Source: Fibrobacterota bacterium
GTDB taxonomy: Bacteria > Fibrobacterota > Chitinivibrionia > Chitinivibrionales > Chitinispirillaceae
Assembly (NCBI GenBank): GCA_023436145.1
Contig: JAEZKP010000016.1
Location: forward strand, 1 to 64,000
Direction of reading: 5' to 3'
DNA: 64,000 bases
The position numbers and the translations under genes were made by a program. How positions within the stretch are numbered: the first letter of the stretch is position 1; every line of letters begins with the position of its first letter. Below are positions 35,137 through 44,361 of the stretch, piece by piece. The notes under the pieces are model-generated. The model had not been told where the DNA came from and did no database searches. It worked only from the letters and a program-made list of their open reading frames with translations.

Positions 35137-37224
35137 ATGAATTCAAGAGATCTGTCCACTGCTGTAAATAGTGCCATAGGTGCTCCATTCTTAAAGAACC
35201 TGGCCAGCCAGCGTGATCTGATAATTGTTTTAGGGGTTATCGGTATCCTGGTGGTGATGATTATCCCTATCCCCACCATTTTCATGGATATCATGCTTTC
35301 TTTGAGTCTTTGTCTGGCCATGATTATTCTTCTGGTTTCGATGTATACCAAAGAAGCACTGGATTTCTCGGTTTTCCCCTCACTTCTACTCACCGTAACT
35401 CTCTTCAGGTTATCACTTAATGTGGCTACCACCAGGCTTATTTTAAGCCAGGCAGATGCAGGAGAAGTAATCAGAGTGTTCGGAACATTTGTGACAAGTG
35501 GAAACATGGTAGTTGGTGCCATAATTTTTCTTATTATCGTTATTATTCAGTTTGTAGTCATTACCAAAGGTGCGGGCAGAATAGCTGAAGTAGCTGCACG
35601 TTTTACATTGGATGCCATGCCTGGTAAACAGATGGCTATCGATGCAGATCTTAATGCAGGATTAATTAATGAGGAGCAGGCTAGGTCAAGAAGAACACAG
35701 ATATCCCGGGAGGCAGATTTTTATGGTGCTATGGATGGAGCTTCAAAATTTGTGCGGGGTGATGCAATAGCCGGAATACTTATTACAGTGATAAATATTA
35801 TAGGCGGGTTTATTATTGGTGTAGCCCAGATGGGGATGGATTTCACAACTGCCTTAACTACTTATACTACTCTTACCATTGGTGATGGGTTGGTTTCGCA
35901 GATTCCCGCATTGATGATTTCTGTGGGTTCTGGTATTCTGGTTAGTAGAGCCGCCTCTCAAAATGATCTGGGACAGGAAATAACCGATCAGCTTTTCTCC
36001 AAGCCCAAGGTTTTGGGGGTTGCTGGTGCTATGATGATTCTGTTTGCGTTGATTCCTGGGTTTCCCAAAATTCCTTTTATTATACTGGGGGTATCTGCTT
36101 CAGCTGCCGCATATATGGGGACCAAAAGACAGTCTAAAGAGCTTGAGGAGAAAAAGACAGCGGAAACGGTTCCTCAGCAAAATGAGGAGAGAGTTGAGGA
36201 TTATCTTCATGTGGACCCGATGGAACTGGAAATAGGTTATGGGCTTATCCCATTGGTGGATGCAAAGCAGGGAGGGGACTTGCTTGATCGCATCACTATG
36301 ATACGGCGTCAATTGGCAACTGAATTGGGAATCATAATTCCGCCTATTCGCATCAGGGATAATATTCAATTGAAACCTAATGAATACCGCGTGAAAATAA
36401 GAACTATTGCTGTTGGTAAAGGCGAACTGATGAGTGGTGCATATCTGGCTATGGACCCTGGTACTGCTGTCAAGCAAATCCGTGGAATTCAGACTGTAGA
36501 GCCTGCATTTGGGCTTCCAGCTTTATGGATTACCGAAAGTCAGAAAGAGGATGCAGAGATGGCCGGTTACACAGTGGTGGAGCTTCCTGCGGTACTGGCA
36601 ACACATCTGACCGAAATTGTTAAGAGTCATGCACATGAAATCATTTCCCGCCAGGATGTCCGTACTCTTCTGGACAATGTAAAAGAGAACAATGCAACAG
36701 TGGTTGACGAGCTTATTCCCAATGTGTTGAATGTGGGGGATGTTCATAAAGTGCTTCAGAATCTGCTTAGAGAAAGGGTTTCTATCAGAGATCTTCTGCT
36801 TATTCTGGAGACACTGGCTAATGTGGCTTCCAGAAGTAAGAACACAGAAATATTAACAGAGTATGTGCGCAATGCGCTCAGTGCCCAGATCTGTGAATTA
36901 TACAAAAACGAAGACTCGATAATTCCGGTAATAACTTTGGATCCTAATCTGGAGGCAAAACTGGAAGGTCTGGTGCAGGAGACAGAATCGGGTTTCAGGT
37001 TCAATTTATCTCCCGGTGAAGTTGGACGTATACTCGATAAAGTAGGGGAGAGTGTGGAAAAAACCAAAGGCAGCGGGGAAGTTCCACTGGTTATCTGTTC
37101 ACCGACAATACGTTCGGCCTTTAAGCGGCTTTGTGAGAGCAATTATAGAGATCTTGTTGTTTTATCATATAATGAAATCGTACCTGGCATAGAAATACGG
37201 TCTTTGGGGATGATATCGTTTTAA
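35137..37224 (+). CDS. flhA: Flagellar biosynthesis protein FlhA
   Basis: FlhA forms the nine-subunit export gate of the flagellar type III secretion system. The 695-residue protein has about eight membrane helices in the first 320 residues and a cytosolic domain thereafter. Family motifs are clear: LFRLSLNVATTRLIL, the FHIPEP-region stretch FTLDAMPGKQMAIDADLNAGLI with EEQARSRR following, and FYGAMDGASKFVRGDAIAG. The length is normal. It begins the flhA-flhF-flhG-orf-fliA-orf-HDOD operon. flhB, usually next to flhA, is not in the window. Confidence 0.97.
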   Translation: MNSRDLSTAVNSAIGAPFLKNLASQRDLIIVLGVIGILVVMIIPIPTIFMDIMLSLSLCLAMIILLVSMYTKEALDFSVFPSLLLTVTLFRLSLNVATTRLILSQADAGEVIRVFGTFVTSGNMVVGAIIFLIIVIIQFVVITKGAGRIAEVAARFTLDAMPGKQMAIDADLNAGLINEEQARSRRTQISREADFYGAMDGASKFVRGDAIAGILITVINIIGGFIIGVAQMGMDFTTALTTYTTLTIGDGLVSQIPALMISVGSGILVSRAASQNDLGQEITDQLFSKPKVLGVAGAMMILFALIPGFPKIPFIILGVSASAAAYMGTKRQSKELEEKKTAETVPQQNEERVEDYLHVDPMELEIGYGLIPLVDAKQGGDLLDRITMIRRQLATELGIIIPPIRIRDNIQLKPNEYRVKIRTIAVGKGELMSGAYLAMDPGTAVKQIRGIQTVEPAFGLPALWITESQKEDAEMAGYTVVELPAVLATHLTEIVKSHAHEIISRQDVRTLLDNVKENNATVVDELIPNVLNVGDVHKVLQNLLRERVSIRDLLLILETLANVASRSKNTEILTEYVRNALSAQICELYKNEDSIIPVITLDPNLEAKLEGLVQETESGFRFNLSPGEVGRILDKVGESVEKTKGSGEVPLVICSPTIRSAFKRLCESNYRDLVVLSYNEIVPGIEIRSLGMISF

Positions 37225-37251
37225 ATATGAAAAGGGTGTTCGTGAGGGGAT

Positions 37252-38520
37252 ATGAGGATTAAAAAGTTTACTGCTTCAAGTATGCGTGAAGCGTTGTTAC
37301 AGATAAAAGAGGAACTGGGTGAAGATGCTGTTATTCTAAAGACCAGAAAGATTCCCAAAAATGTTTTTTCTCTGGGTTCAAAAGATGAGGTGGAAGTTAC
37401 CGCTGGCATAGATGACGATTGCTCAGGAGCGGAACGGATGCCACCTTTGAAGATGAATGGAACTTCTACCGGTGTATATAAACGCCCACGCAGTTCCAAT
37501 ATTATCGATACCACTCAACCAGGTGCACCGGAAGTACGTCCCTGGCTCCCTCAGCCTGCCAAGCATAAAGAACTGATTTTACATGAGAAATCACAACAAT
37601 CAGAGATCGCAACTGATACAGAAAAAGACAAAAGACAGATTGAAGAGCTTAAGGAGAACATCCAAGAATTAAAAACTCTGGTGAAAAATATCGTAGGAAA
37701 TGGCTCCTCTGTTTCTTCTGCTTCGGTTTCACTTTCAGGAGCATGGATAAATCTTTATCAAAAGCTTCTGGAGGCAGAAGTAAAACCGGATGTCGCTGGT
37801 AGTGTGTTAAAAAAAATCAGTTCGACTGATATAATGTTATCAGATGTCATTGCGGAGAAGAAATTTCTATCCTCATTTAATGATATTTTTCCGGTTAGTG
37901 GTCCACTCAAGCTGAAAAAAGACGGACCTTTGGTGATTGTGTTTGTAGGACCCACCGGCTCAGGAAAAACTACTACACTGGCAAAAATCGCAGCGCACTG
38001 TTGTCTTAATAAAAATAAGAAAGTTTCCATAATAACTGCCGACACTTACAGGATTGCTGCAATTGAGCAGATCCGTATGTTTGCCGATATCATTAAGGTT
38101 GGCCTGCAGGTGGTATTTTCTCCTGATGAAATCGCAGATGCGATGAAGAGTTGTTCTGAAGACGACCTTGTATTGATCGATACTGCAGGAAGGTGTCAGC
38201 GGAATGAAGAACACATGGACGATCTCAAGGAGTTATTGAGTGCCTTGTGTCCTGATGAGATTCATCTGGTAATGAGTGCGACAACCAAAGATTCTGACCT
38301 CTCCGATATTGTCAAAAGATATCGTGAGCTCAGTGTAAACCGTCTGCTCTTCACAAAACTGGATGAGACTATTAAACTGGGTAACATTTTTAATATTGTA
38401 AATGAATCGGGAATTCCGGTTTCCTATTTTACATTCGGGCAGAGTGTGCCCGATGATATAGAGCTTGCCCAGCCTTCAAGATATGTTCAGCGACTCTGGG
38501 GAGCGGTAAAAGGTGAATGA
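37252..38520 (+). CDS. flhF: Flagellar biosynthesis GTPase FlhF
   Basis: FlhF is an SRP-type GTPase that sets where flagella form. The 422-residue protein has the FlhF N-terminal B domain start (MRIKKFTASSMREALLQIKE), a variable linker to about residue 200, then the NG domain. The GTPase motifs are G1 GPTGSGKTTTLAK, DTYRIAAIEQ, G3 IDTAGRC and G4 TKLDE. It follows flhA by 27 bases and overlaps flhG by 8. Presence of FlhF with FlhG suggests polar or otherwise counted flagella. Confidence 0.95.
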   Translation: MRIKKFTASSMREALLQIKEELGEDAVILKTRKIPKNVFSLGSKDEVEVTAGIDDDCSGAERMPPLKMNGTSTGVYKRPRSSNIIDTTQPGAPEVRPWLPQPAKHKELILHEKSQQSEIATDTEKDKRQIEELKENIQELKTLVKNIVGNGSSVSSASVSLSGAWINLYQKLLEAEVKPDVAGSVLKKISSTDIMLSDVIAEKKFLSSFNDIFPVSGPLKLKKDGPLVIVFVGPTGSGKTTTLAKIAAHCCLNKNKKVSIITADTYRIAAIEQIRMFADIIKVGLQVVFSPDEIADAMKSCSEDDLVLIDTAGRCQRNEEHMDDLKELLSALCPDEIHLVMSATTKDSDLSDIVKRYRELSVNRLLFTKLDETIKLGNIFNIVNESGIPVSYFTFGQSVPDDIELAQPSRYVQRLWGAVKGE

Positions 38521-39388
38521 CCAAGCACAGAGATTGCGTGAACTTGCACGAAATCGCGAACTGGTAAACACATTAACCGCGTCCAACCTGAACAGTTTCT
38601 CTTCAGGGGTAATAAGGTGCAAAAGCATTGCTGTTACAAGCGGTAAAGGTGGTGTTGGTAAAACCAATATTGCACTGTCTTTAGCTGTTGTTCTGGCTTC
38701 ACTCCGGAAAAAAGTATTGCTTCTGGATGCTGATCTGGGTTTGGCAAATGTGCATATTCTATTGGGATTAGCACCCAAATTTAATCTGTCCCATTTTTTA
38801 GATCAGACCTGTACGTTGGAGCAGCTGATTATAAAAGGAATAGGGGGGGTTGATATACTGCCCGGTGCTTCAGGTTTGGATAAACTGGCGAATCTTGATC
38901 AGGGGCGATTGGAGTTTCTGCAGCATTCATTTTTCAATCTCGAGCAGAAATACGATTTCATGATCATAGATACTGGTGCAGGAATCGGAGCTAATGTTAT
39001 CCGGTTTGCCTCCAGAGCTGACTTATCTGTGCTGGTAATGAGTCCTGAACCTACATCGCTTGCAGATGCTTATGCAATGGTAAAGATCCTTTATGAAAAT
39101 GGAGCGCAAAGAATTCAGACTCTGGTAAACATGGCTGTTTCTGAGCGTGATGGTCTGGAAACATTTGACAGGATAAATGCTTTAGTGGTAAAATTTCTGA
39201 AAAAACCACTGGAATTCCTCGGAGTTCTTTTATACAACAAGGAGATACCATTGTTTGTAAGAAAACAGCGGCTTTTGGTTTTGGAAAAGCCTGGAGATGG
39301 TTTTAGTCTGAGAATAGCTGCTGTCGCAAGAAAACTAAGTGGGCTAGCACCTGTGAAAAGAGCTGGTTTTTTCAGAAAATTCTGGTAG
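38513..39388 (+). CDS. flhG: Flagellar number regulator FlhG (MinD-like ATPase)
   Basis: This 291-residue ParA/MinD-type ATPase would limit flagellar number by acting on FlhF. It has the deviant Walker A SGKGGVGKTN, the switch region DADLGLANVHILLGL and Walker B-like IIDTGAGIG. The N-terminal DQAQRLRELAR segment resembles the activator helix (DQAxxLR) that stimulates FlhF. The C-terminal tail is short and basic. The GTG start overlaps the flhF stop by 8 bases, so translation is coupled. Confidence 0.95.
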   Translation: MNDQAQRLRELARNRELVNTLTASNLNSFSSGVIRCKSIAVTSGKGGVGKTNIALSLAVVLASLRKKVLLLDADLGLANVHILLGLAPKFNLSHFLDQTCTLEQLIIKGIGGVDILPGASGLDKLANLDQGRLEFLQHSFFNLEQKYDFMIIDTGAGIGANVIRFASRADLSVLVMSPEPTSLADAYAMVKILYENGAQRIQTLVNMAVSERDGLETFDRINALVVKFLKKPLEFLGVLLYNKEIPLFVRKQRLLVLEKPGDGFSLRIAAVARKLSGLAPVKRAGFFRKFW

Positions 39389-39406
39389 AAATAAGGTTTG
39401 TATTTA

Positions 39407-39790
39407 ATGATTTATTGGATTAGAAAAACTGCGATGTTACTGGGATATACAGTGTTTTTTGGAGTTCTGTTTTTTAGTCTGGCGAACTCTGGAAATCCCT
39501 TTGATTTAGGTTCTCTGATCATGTGTATAGTAAAAGCTCTGATTGGCGGAGGCGTTTTCTGGTTTACAGGATACATTCTGGGTGATATCATATTCAAGGG
39601 CATTTTAACTGACCTGGAAGTCGATAAGGCTAATCTGCTTGAGGGAGGATTGATTCAGAGAATAAATGAAAAACATGAGAATGCGCTTCCGGGAGGTCCG
39701 GATATGCCGTTAATTGATGCAGAAACAGGAAATTCTGTGCAGAAGATAAAAAAGGCTGAAAATAAACTGAATAAACCTCGTGGAGCCTGA
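39407..39790 (+). CDS. Small membrane protein of the flagellar operon
   Basis: A 127-residue protein with two membrane helices (AMLLGYTVFFGVLFFSL and LIMCIVKALIGGGVFWFTGYIL) and a charged cytosolic tail. No family is recognised. It sits between flhG and fliA with only 2 bases before fliA, so it is part of the operon. It may relate to flagellar assembly or be an accessory of FlhG, which is inference. An in-frame TTG at 39398 is an alternative start, but the ATG at 39407 has AAGG better placed. Confidence 0.7.
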   Translation: MIYWIRKTAMLLGYTVFFGVLFFSLANSGNPFDLGSLIMCIVKALIGGGVFWFTGYILGDIIFKGILTDLEVDKANLLEGGLIQRINEKHENALPGGPDMPLIDAETGNSVQKIKKAENKLNKPRGA

Positions 39791-39792
39791 GT

Positions 39793-40557
39793 ATGTCCAG
39801 TCTTGAATTGCTTTGGCATGAGTACAGGGATAGCGGTTCTAAAATTGCCAAAGATAAACTGCTGGTAGAGTATGCGCATCTGGTTAAATACATTACTGCC
39901 CGGGTTATGGTGAATCTGCCTAAACATGTGGATAGCAATGATTTGATAAGTGCGGGAATAATGGGATTAATAAAAGCGGTGGAAACATTTGAACCTGAGC
40001 GGGGCTTTAAATTTGAAACTTACGCCGGACATAAGATTCGGGGAGCTATCCTGGATGAACTGAGGTCTTTAGATTGGGTACCCAGATCGGTCAGACAAAA
40101 ATCCAGAGATCTTCAAAAGGTCTATGCCAAGTTGGAAAATGAACTTGGAAGAGTACCTTATGACGATGAGATATGTAAAGAAATGGGGATATCCCTTGAA
40201 CAATATGAAGAACTTCTCTCCGAGGTTACCCCCACCACGATTCTATCTCTTGAAGAAGCTATGCCTGACAGAGCCTCAGAATCAAAAGAGATCAGGCTTA
40301 TAGATACCATAGAAGACCCTGGCAGTGAAAATCCTCTCAGGGAAATGGGCTTTGCAGAAGTTAAAAACATTCTTAAAAGTGCTATTGCTGACCTTCCGGA
40401 AAAGGAAAAACTGGTGGTGGCACTCTATCACTACGAAGAATTGACACTTAAAGAAATTGGGGTTGTTCTGGATATAACAGAATCACGGGTTAGCCAGATT
40501 CATTCTAAAGCTATTCTGAAATTGCGTTCAAAACTCTTACAGAAAATAAATGCCTGA
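39793..40557 (+). CDS. fliA: RNA polymerase sigma factor FliA (sigma-28)
   Basis: A 254-residue sigma factor of the FliA/WhiG type that directs late flagellar and chemotaxis genes. Region 2 is GIMGLIKAVETFEPERG with FKFETYAGHKIRGAILDELR following, region 3 includes VPRSVRQKSRDL and region 4 has LTLKEIGVVLDITESRVSQ. The DELR/IRGAI motif is diagnostic for FliA. GGAG precedes the ATG. It is downstream of flhG in the same operon, as in many bacteria. Confidence 0.95.
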   Translation: MSSLELLWHEYRDSGSKIAKDKLLVEYAHLVKYITARVMVNLPKHVDSNDLISAGIMGLIKAVETFEPERGFKFETYAGHKIRGAILDELRSLDWVPRSVRQKSRDLQKVYAKLENELGRVPYDDEICKEMGISLEQYEELLSEVTPTTILSLEEAMPDRASESKEIRLIDTIEDPGSENPLREMGFAEVKNILKSAIADLPEKEKLVVALYHYEELTLKEIGVVLDITESRVSQIHSKAILKLRSKLLQKINA

Positions 40558-40577
40558 TTTTTCGGGGAGCTGCCTGT

Positions 40578-40883
40578 ATGAGTGGTGTTAACATCAATAT
40601 TTCGCTGTCAGGTTTGCCGCATTTTGAACCTCATCAGGATAAAATTCACCAGGGACCGATTGTTAATCAGCAGCAAAATGCCCAGATTGTGAATTCTGAA
40701 ACTTTGCAAAGAATTTCCAGACCTGTTGAGGCGGAACATCCAGAAGGTAAAATTGTTGACACTGGAAAAAGTACCGAGCAGATTAAGGATAAAAAAAAGA
40801 AAAAGTCAAACAAGGACTCCAAAAAATCCCTGAAAAATCCCTGTAAACGTGATGATGGCTATTTCGTTGATATACAGGCATAG
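40578..40883 (+). CDS. Small Lys-rich protein downstream of fliA
   Basis: A 101-residue hydrophilic protein with a Gln/Asn-rich first half, a Lys-rich middle (about 68-90) and a short C-terminal motif DDGYFVDIQA. No family is recognised with certainty. Small proteins with a similar terminal G-x-x-hDh tail lie downstream of fliA in other flagellated bacteria, as I recall. GGGGAG lies before the ATG. It probably shares the operon with fliA and the HDOD gene. Confidence 0.6.
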   Translation: MSGVNINISLSGLPHFEPHQDKIHQGPIVNQQQNAQIVNSETLQRISRPVEAEHPEGKIVDTGKSTEQIKDKKKKKSNKDSKKSLKNPCKRDDGYFVDIQA

Positions 40884-40904
40884 TAAAGCAGAGGTAGTTT
40901 TATA

Positions 40905-41798
40905 ATGGTGAAAAGAAAACCAGATCCATACAGAATTAAAAGAATCACTGAAAGTATAATCGGTTTACCGACTCTGCCCACTGTTGTATCAAAAATGATC
41001 GAGTTGGTTGACAATCCGCGTACATCTGCTGCTTCCCTGGCAAGGCTTATTTCTTCGGATCAAACCCTAACCGCGCGAATATTGAAACTGGCAAATTCAG
41101 CTTATTACGGATTCCCCCGGGAAATATCTACTGTAAATATGGCTATTGTCGTGTTGGGGTTCAACACTGTGAAGGATATGGGATTATCACTTTCGGTTTT
41201 TGACGTCTTTAAAAACCAGGAGAATTGCTCTGTTTTTGACATTTCCAGATTCTGGGAGCATTCCATTGGTTGCGGAGTGGCTTCCAGGATGCTGGCCAGA
41301 GACTACCATTCCAGAAATGCATCGGAAGCATTCGTGGCAGGCTTGCTTCATGATATCGGGAAAATCATTCTCAATCAGTATTTTCATCAGGAATTTCTGC
41401 AGATAATGGATATGGTTGTTCAGGGCAGTACACTTGAGGATGCCGAGGAGTCACTTATAGGAACAAGCCATGCACAGATAGGAGCATGGCTTGCCGAGAA
41501 ATGGAATCTTCCGGAAATTATTTCACAAACAATATTATATCATCACCAGCCATGGTGCTCCAAAAAGGATAATGTGTTTGTGGGTACAGTCACTTTGGCT
41601 GATCATCTTTGTCATCTTTGTGGTGTTGGTAATTCTGGTAGAACAGTATTTAATGGTCTGGACTCAAAATTCTGGGATATATTCCAGAGTGAGAAAATTC
41701 CTATCGATGAGCCTGATTTGCCAAATCTGCAAACTGATTTTCTGCTTGAGTTTGATAAGTCAGATACATTTATAACTCTGATTCAAGAGCAGGGCTGA
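40905..41798 (+). CDS. HDOD domain protein (flagellar operon)
   Basis: A 297-residue HDOD-domain signalling protein. The domain covers about residues 15-215, with IIGLPTLPTVVSKMIEL at the start, SSDQTLTARILKLANSAYYG and GLLHDIGKIIL. HDOD proteins resemble HD phosphohydrolases but generally lack full catalysis and act in regulation. This one keeps an HD pair in LHDIGK. It is the last gene of the flagellar operon, 21 bases after the small Lys-rich protein. A paralogue is encoded at 59498-60379 beside CheX and CheY. Confidence 0.9.
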   Translation: MVKRKPDPYRIKRITESIIGLPTLPTVVSKMIELVDNPRTSAASLARLISSDQTLTARILKLANSAYYGFPREISTVNMAIVVLGFNTVKDMGLSLSVFDVFKNQENCSVFDISRFWEHSIGCGVASRMLARDYHSRNASEAFVAGLLHDIGKIILNQYFHQEFLQIMDMVVQGSTLEDAEESLIGTSHAQIGAWLAEKWNLPEIISQTILYHHQPWCSKKDNVFVGTVTLADHLCHLCGVGNSGRTVFNGLDSKFWDIFQSEKIPIDEPDLPNLQTDFLLEFDKSDTFITLIQEQG

Positions 41799-41814
41799 TC
41801 TTATTAACTGACTT

Positions 41815-43188
41815 TTAGAAGTAAAGGTCAATATAGGTGTGACAAACCGGTGTTTTCCTGAATTTAAGCATCCTGCTTGAATTGTCTTTTCCCCATACTA
41901 TATCCAGAGCAAGACTGCGTTCCAGATTCAGAATCATTGAGCGAATACCAATTCCTATTCCTGCTCCGCTTTCTGTATGTCCATTAGTAATTCCAAGAAG
42001 ATCTCTGGATGTACTGGAGACCCGTCCATAATCAAATATAAACGCTCCGTCTATTCGTTGTCTTATAGCAGAAAAAAACTCGCTTTTTTTATGAAGAATC
42101 GGAAAATCTATAGGAGGCATTTGAAATAATGGAAACCTATATTCCATGGACACTAAAAAGCTGTTGTTACCATTGATATTTAATCCTACAACACCGCTGG
42201 AATAGCCTCTGAGTGAGCCAATTCCGCCAAGCTCCAGAGTGTGGAAGGGTCCGGCATCATCATTTCTGAACACACTTTGAAAACGGTATGCTACTTTGTG
42301 AGAGGAAAGAATTCCGCTATGGTAAAAAGCTAAATTGGTAGTCAATTGAACAAACGGGTCATATCTGCCTGAGTAAAGGTGATTGGATTTAATTTCCGCA
42401 TAACCCAGCCATCCCTGATTTGGATCAAAATAGGGTTTACGGTAGTCAGATATCCAGAAAATCGAAGAGAAAACTTCGTTGGTTTTCAAGTGCAGTTTTC
42501 TGGAAACAGTTTCGTCACCCAGTTTACTGGTTATTGTAATGTGATCTTTTCTGAATGTGGGGTTAAACCCTATCGACACTTTGGATAAATTATTAATTTT
42601 TCTTCCGAAACGGAAACGGTTGGTAAAAACGAAATGGTCGGTATCTAGCATTTCATCAGGGTAATAGTCCACTCCCGAACTTACTGTAAAAAAATAGTCA
42701 CTTGGAAGAAGCGGTTTTGACCATGAAAGAGAGAAACTGCGCCAATCCCAAACCGATATGGAAGTGGAAAAGTTTTCCATCATTCCCCGGAAATTATTGT
42801 TTGCCAAACCCAGTTCCAGCCTTAACCAAAGATCTTTCTCTCCATGCTTGTAAGAGTACCACATACCTCCGCCACCAGGGGAAACATACATTTTTTCTTC
42901 CACTATGATAAATATTTCCACCCCTTCCTTTTTTTTAAGGGTGAAAACATCTACTTTAGAGAACAGATGGGTCTCCTCCAGTTTTTTTTCACTTACCCGA
43001 AGTTTTACCGAATCAAAAACAACTCCGGTATCCAACCCCATAAGAAGCATTATTGCTTTGGTTTTGGTGGTTTTATTTCCGAATATGTTAATTTTGGATA
43101 TTTTTGAGTCGGATAGGCTGGTAGAATCTTCTGCAGAGCAGTTCTGGAAGGATAAAGCGATTAAAAAGCTGAAAAATACAAGATACAA
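41815..43188 (-). CDS. Omp85/BamA-like outer membrane protein with a single POTRA domain
   Basis: A 457-residue outer-membrane protein with a signal peptide (LVFFSFLIALSFQNCSA), one POTRA domain at about 30-105 (ISKINIFGNKTTKTKAIML, EKKLEETHLFSKVDV) and a C-terminal barrel. The barrel part is Tyr/Phe/Trp-rich and contains the family-like LGGIGSLRGYSSG motif, the Omp85 lid-loop RGY. The single POTRA is shorter than BamA (five) or TamA (three), so it is probably a lipid- or protein-handling paralogue rather than BamA. The C-terminal residue is Phe, as in most barrel proteins. Convergent to the HDOD gene. Confidence 0.85.
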   Translation of the reverse strand: MYLVFFSFLIALSFQNCSAEDSTSLSDSKISKINIFGNKTTKTKAIMLLMGLDTGVVFDSVKLRVSEKKLEETHLFSKVDVFTLKKKEGVEIFIIVEEKMYVSPGGGGMWYSYKHGEKDLWLRLELGLANNNFRGMMENFSTSISVWDWRSFSLSWSKPLLPSDYFFTVSSGVDYYPDEMLDTDHFVFTNRFRFGRKINNLSKVSIGFNPTFRKDHITITSKLGDETVSRKLHLKTNEVFSSIFWISDYRKPYFDPNQGWLGYAEIKSNHLYSGRYDPFVQLTTNLAFYHSGILSSHKVAYRFQSVFRNDDAGPFHTLELGGIGSLRGYSSGVVGLNINGNNSFLVSMEYRFPLFQMPPIDFPILHKKSEFFSAIRQRIDGAFIFDYGRVSSTSRDLLGITNGHTESGAGIGIGIRSMILNLERSLALDIVWGKDNSSRMLKFRKTPVCHTYIDLYF

Positions 43189-43400
43189 TAGAAAATCCCG
43201 GTTTTTTTCTCAATTTTTAGCTTAAATTGACCGTTTTTGGTCGCGTGTTATTTATAATACAATGATTACAGGGTAATTATAATATAAAAATATAGTTCTT
43301 TATCATTCAATTTACATAACTTTTAACCTGCATAAATGTTACAGGTTTGAAAAGAGATCAAATATTTATTCTTTGAAAATAGTTGCCAGATTAAAAAAAA

Positions 43401-43798
43401 AGAAACGGAAGAACTGTAAGCCGGGTTCTGTCTATTCTCTTTGGGAGAAAGAGGCAATCATTTATCTGGTCCCGCCAACGGCGGGACATTTAGCGACCTA
43501 CCCGGGGGAAAAGAACGGACCATTCTCTTCTGCATTGCTGCAGAAATCCCCTCTACTTGGTCTTGCACCGGATAGGGTTTACCTGCTCCCGCGGCAGACG
43601 GGACGGTGAGCTCTTACCTCACCTTTTCACATCTCGCCCCTTTTTGCGTTTTACGGCAAAAAAGAGTGGTCTTCTCTCTGTGGCACTCTCCGTACCCTTA
43701 CGGGCCCTTCGCTCAGCACGAAGTATCCTGTCCTATGGTGCCCGGACTTTCCTCTGTAATAGGCTAATATTACAGCGACTGCCCGATCTTCCGTTTCT
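43401..43798 (-). ncRNA. rnpB: RNase P RNA, bacterial class A
   Basis: This ~398-nt RNA is the catalytic part of RNase P, which removes tRNA leaders. On the minus strand the universally conserved elements follow in order: GAGGAAAGTCCGGGCACCA, GTGCCACAGAGA, AAAAGGTGAGGTAAGAGCTCACC-type specificity loop, GGTAAACCC, GCAAGACCAAGTAG, GGTAGGTCGCTAAA, GATAAATGATTGCC and ACAGAACCCGGCTTAC. Helix P1 is formed by the ends: AGAAACGGAAGA (5') and TCTTCCGTTTCT (3'). A run of T residues follows at the 3' end, so P1 may double as a terminator. Open frames over this stretch are spurious. Confidence 0.97.
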
Positions 43799-43984
43799 CT
43801 AAATGTTACGCTTGAATATAATTTAAATTTTTATGAAAACGATAACTGTACTCATAAATGGATACTAATACTAAAGATAAGTTGCTTATGAAGGAATGAA
43901 ATTTGCTTTTTGATGTTATTCAGGTTGAATACTGCTCGAGAGCTTTGTTTTAGTGTGCAATAATTTGTTCTGGAGGGCTCTTTT

Positions 43985-44302
43985 ATGCCTAAGAAGTTAT
44001 TTGTAGGAAACCTTCCTTTCTCAACTACAGAAGATTCAGTAAGAGAATTGTTCTCAAAATATGGGGAAGTCTTATCTGTTAAAATACCTACAGATCAGTC
44101 AAGTGGAAGGTCAAAGGGGTTCTGTTTTGTAGAAATGGAGAATGCAGACACAGCTATTTCAGAATTAAATAATTATCTTTTTGAAGGAAGAAATATAAAG
44201 GTGGATATTGCTCAGGACCGGCCTCCGGGAGAAGGTAGGGGTGGTTTCAGAAGAGGAGGTCCCCGAGGGGGTTCTCGTGATTCAAGGCGTAATCACCAAT
44301 AA
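43985..44302 (+). CDS. RRM-type RNA-binding protein with Gly/Arg-rich tail
   Basis: A 105-residue RNA-binding protein with a single RNA recognition motif at about residues 3-80. RNP2 is LFVGNLPF and RNP1 is RSKGFCFVEM. The tail is rich in Gly and Arg (GRGGFRRGGPRGG). Such small RRM proteins occur in cyanobacteria and many FCB bacteria and act in cold response or mRNA handling. CTGGAGGG lies upstream of the ATG. It stands as a single gene with its own terminator (44323-44361). Confidence 0.95.
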   Translation: MPKKLFVGNLPFSTTEDSVRELFSKYGEVLSVKIPTDQSSGRSKGFCFVEMENADTAISELNNYLFEGRNIKVDIAQDRPPGEGRGGFRRGGPRGGSRDSRRNHQ

Positions 44303-44322
44303 TAGTTATATAGCTAAATAAA

Positions 44323-44361
44323 ATAGCATGCTATCGTAGGACTAGGAAAGATGCATGCTAT
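44323..44361. terminator. Hairpin terminator after the RRM gene
   Basis: ATAGCATGC (44323-44331) pairs with GCATGCTAT (44353-44361), a 9-base stem with a 21-base loop, followed by eight T residues on the plus strand. The stem overlaps the stop codon of the convergent fibro-slime gene at 44358. Confidence 0.65.

Noticed and set aside
43373..43802. Two plus-strand frames over the RNase P RNA
   Set aside because: The region shows all conserved class A RNase P elements on the minus strand, so these are chance frames in a structured RNA gene.
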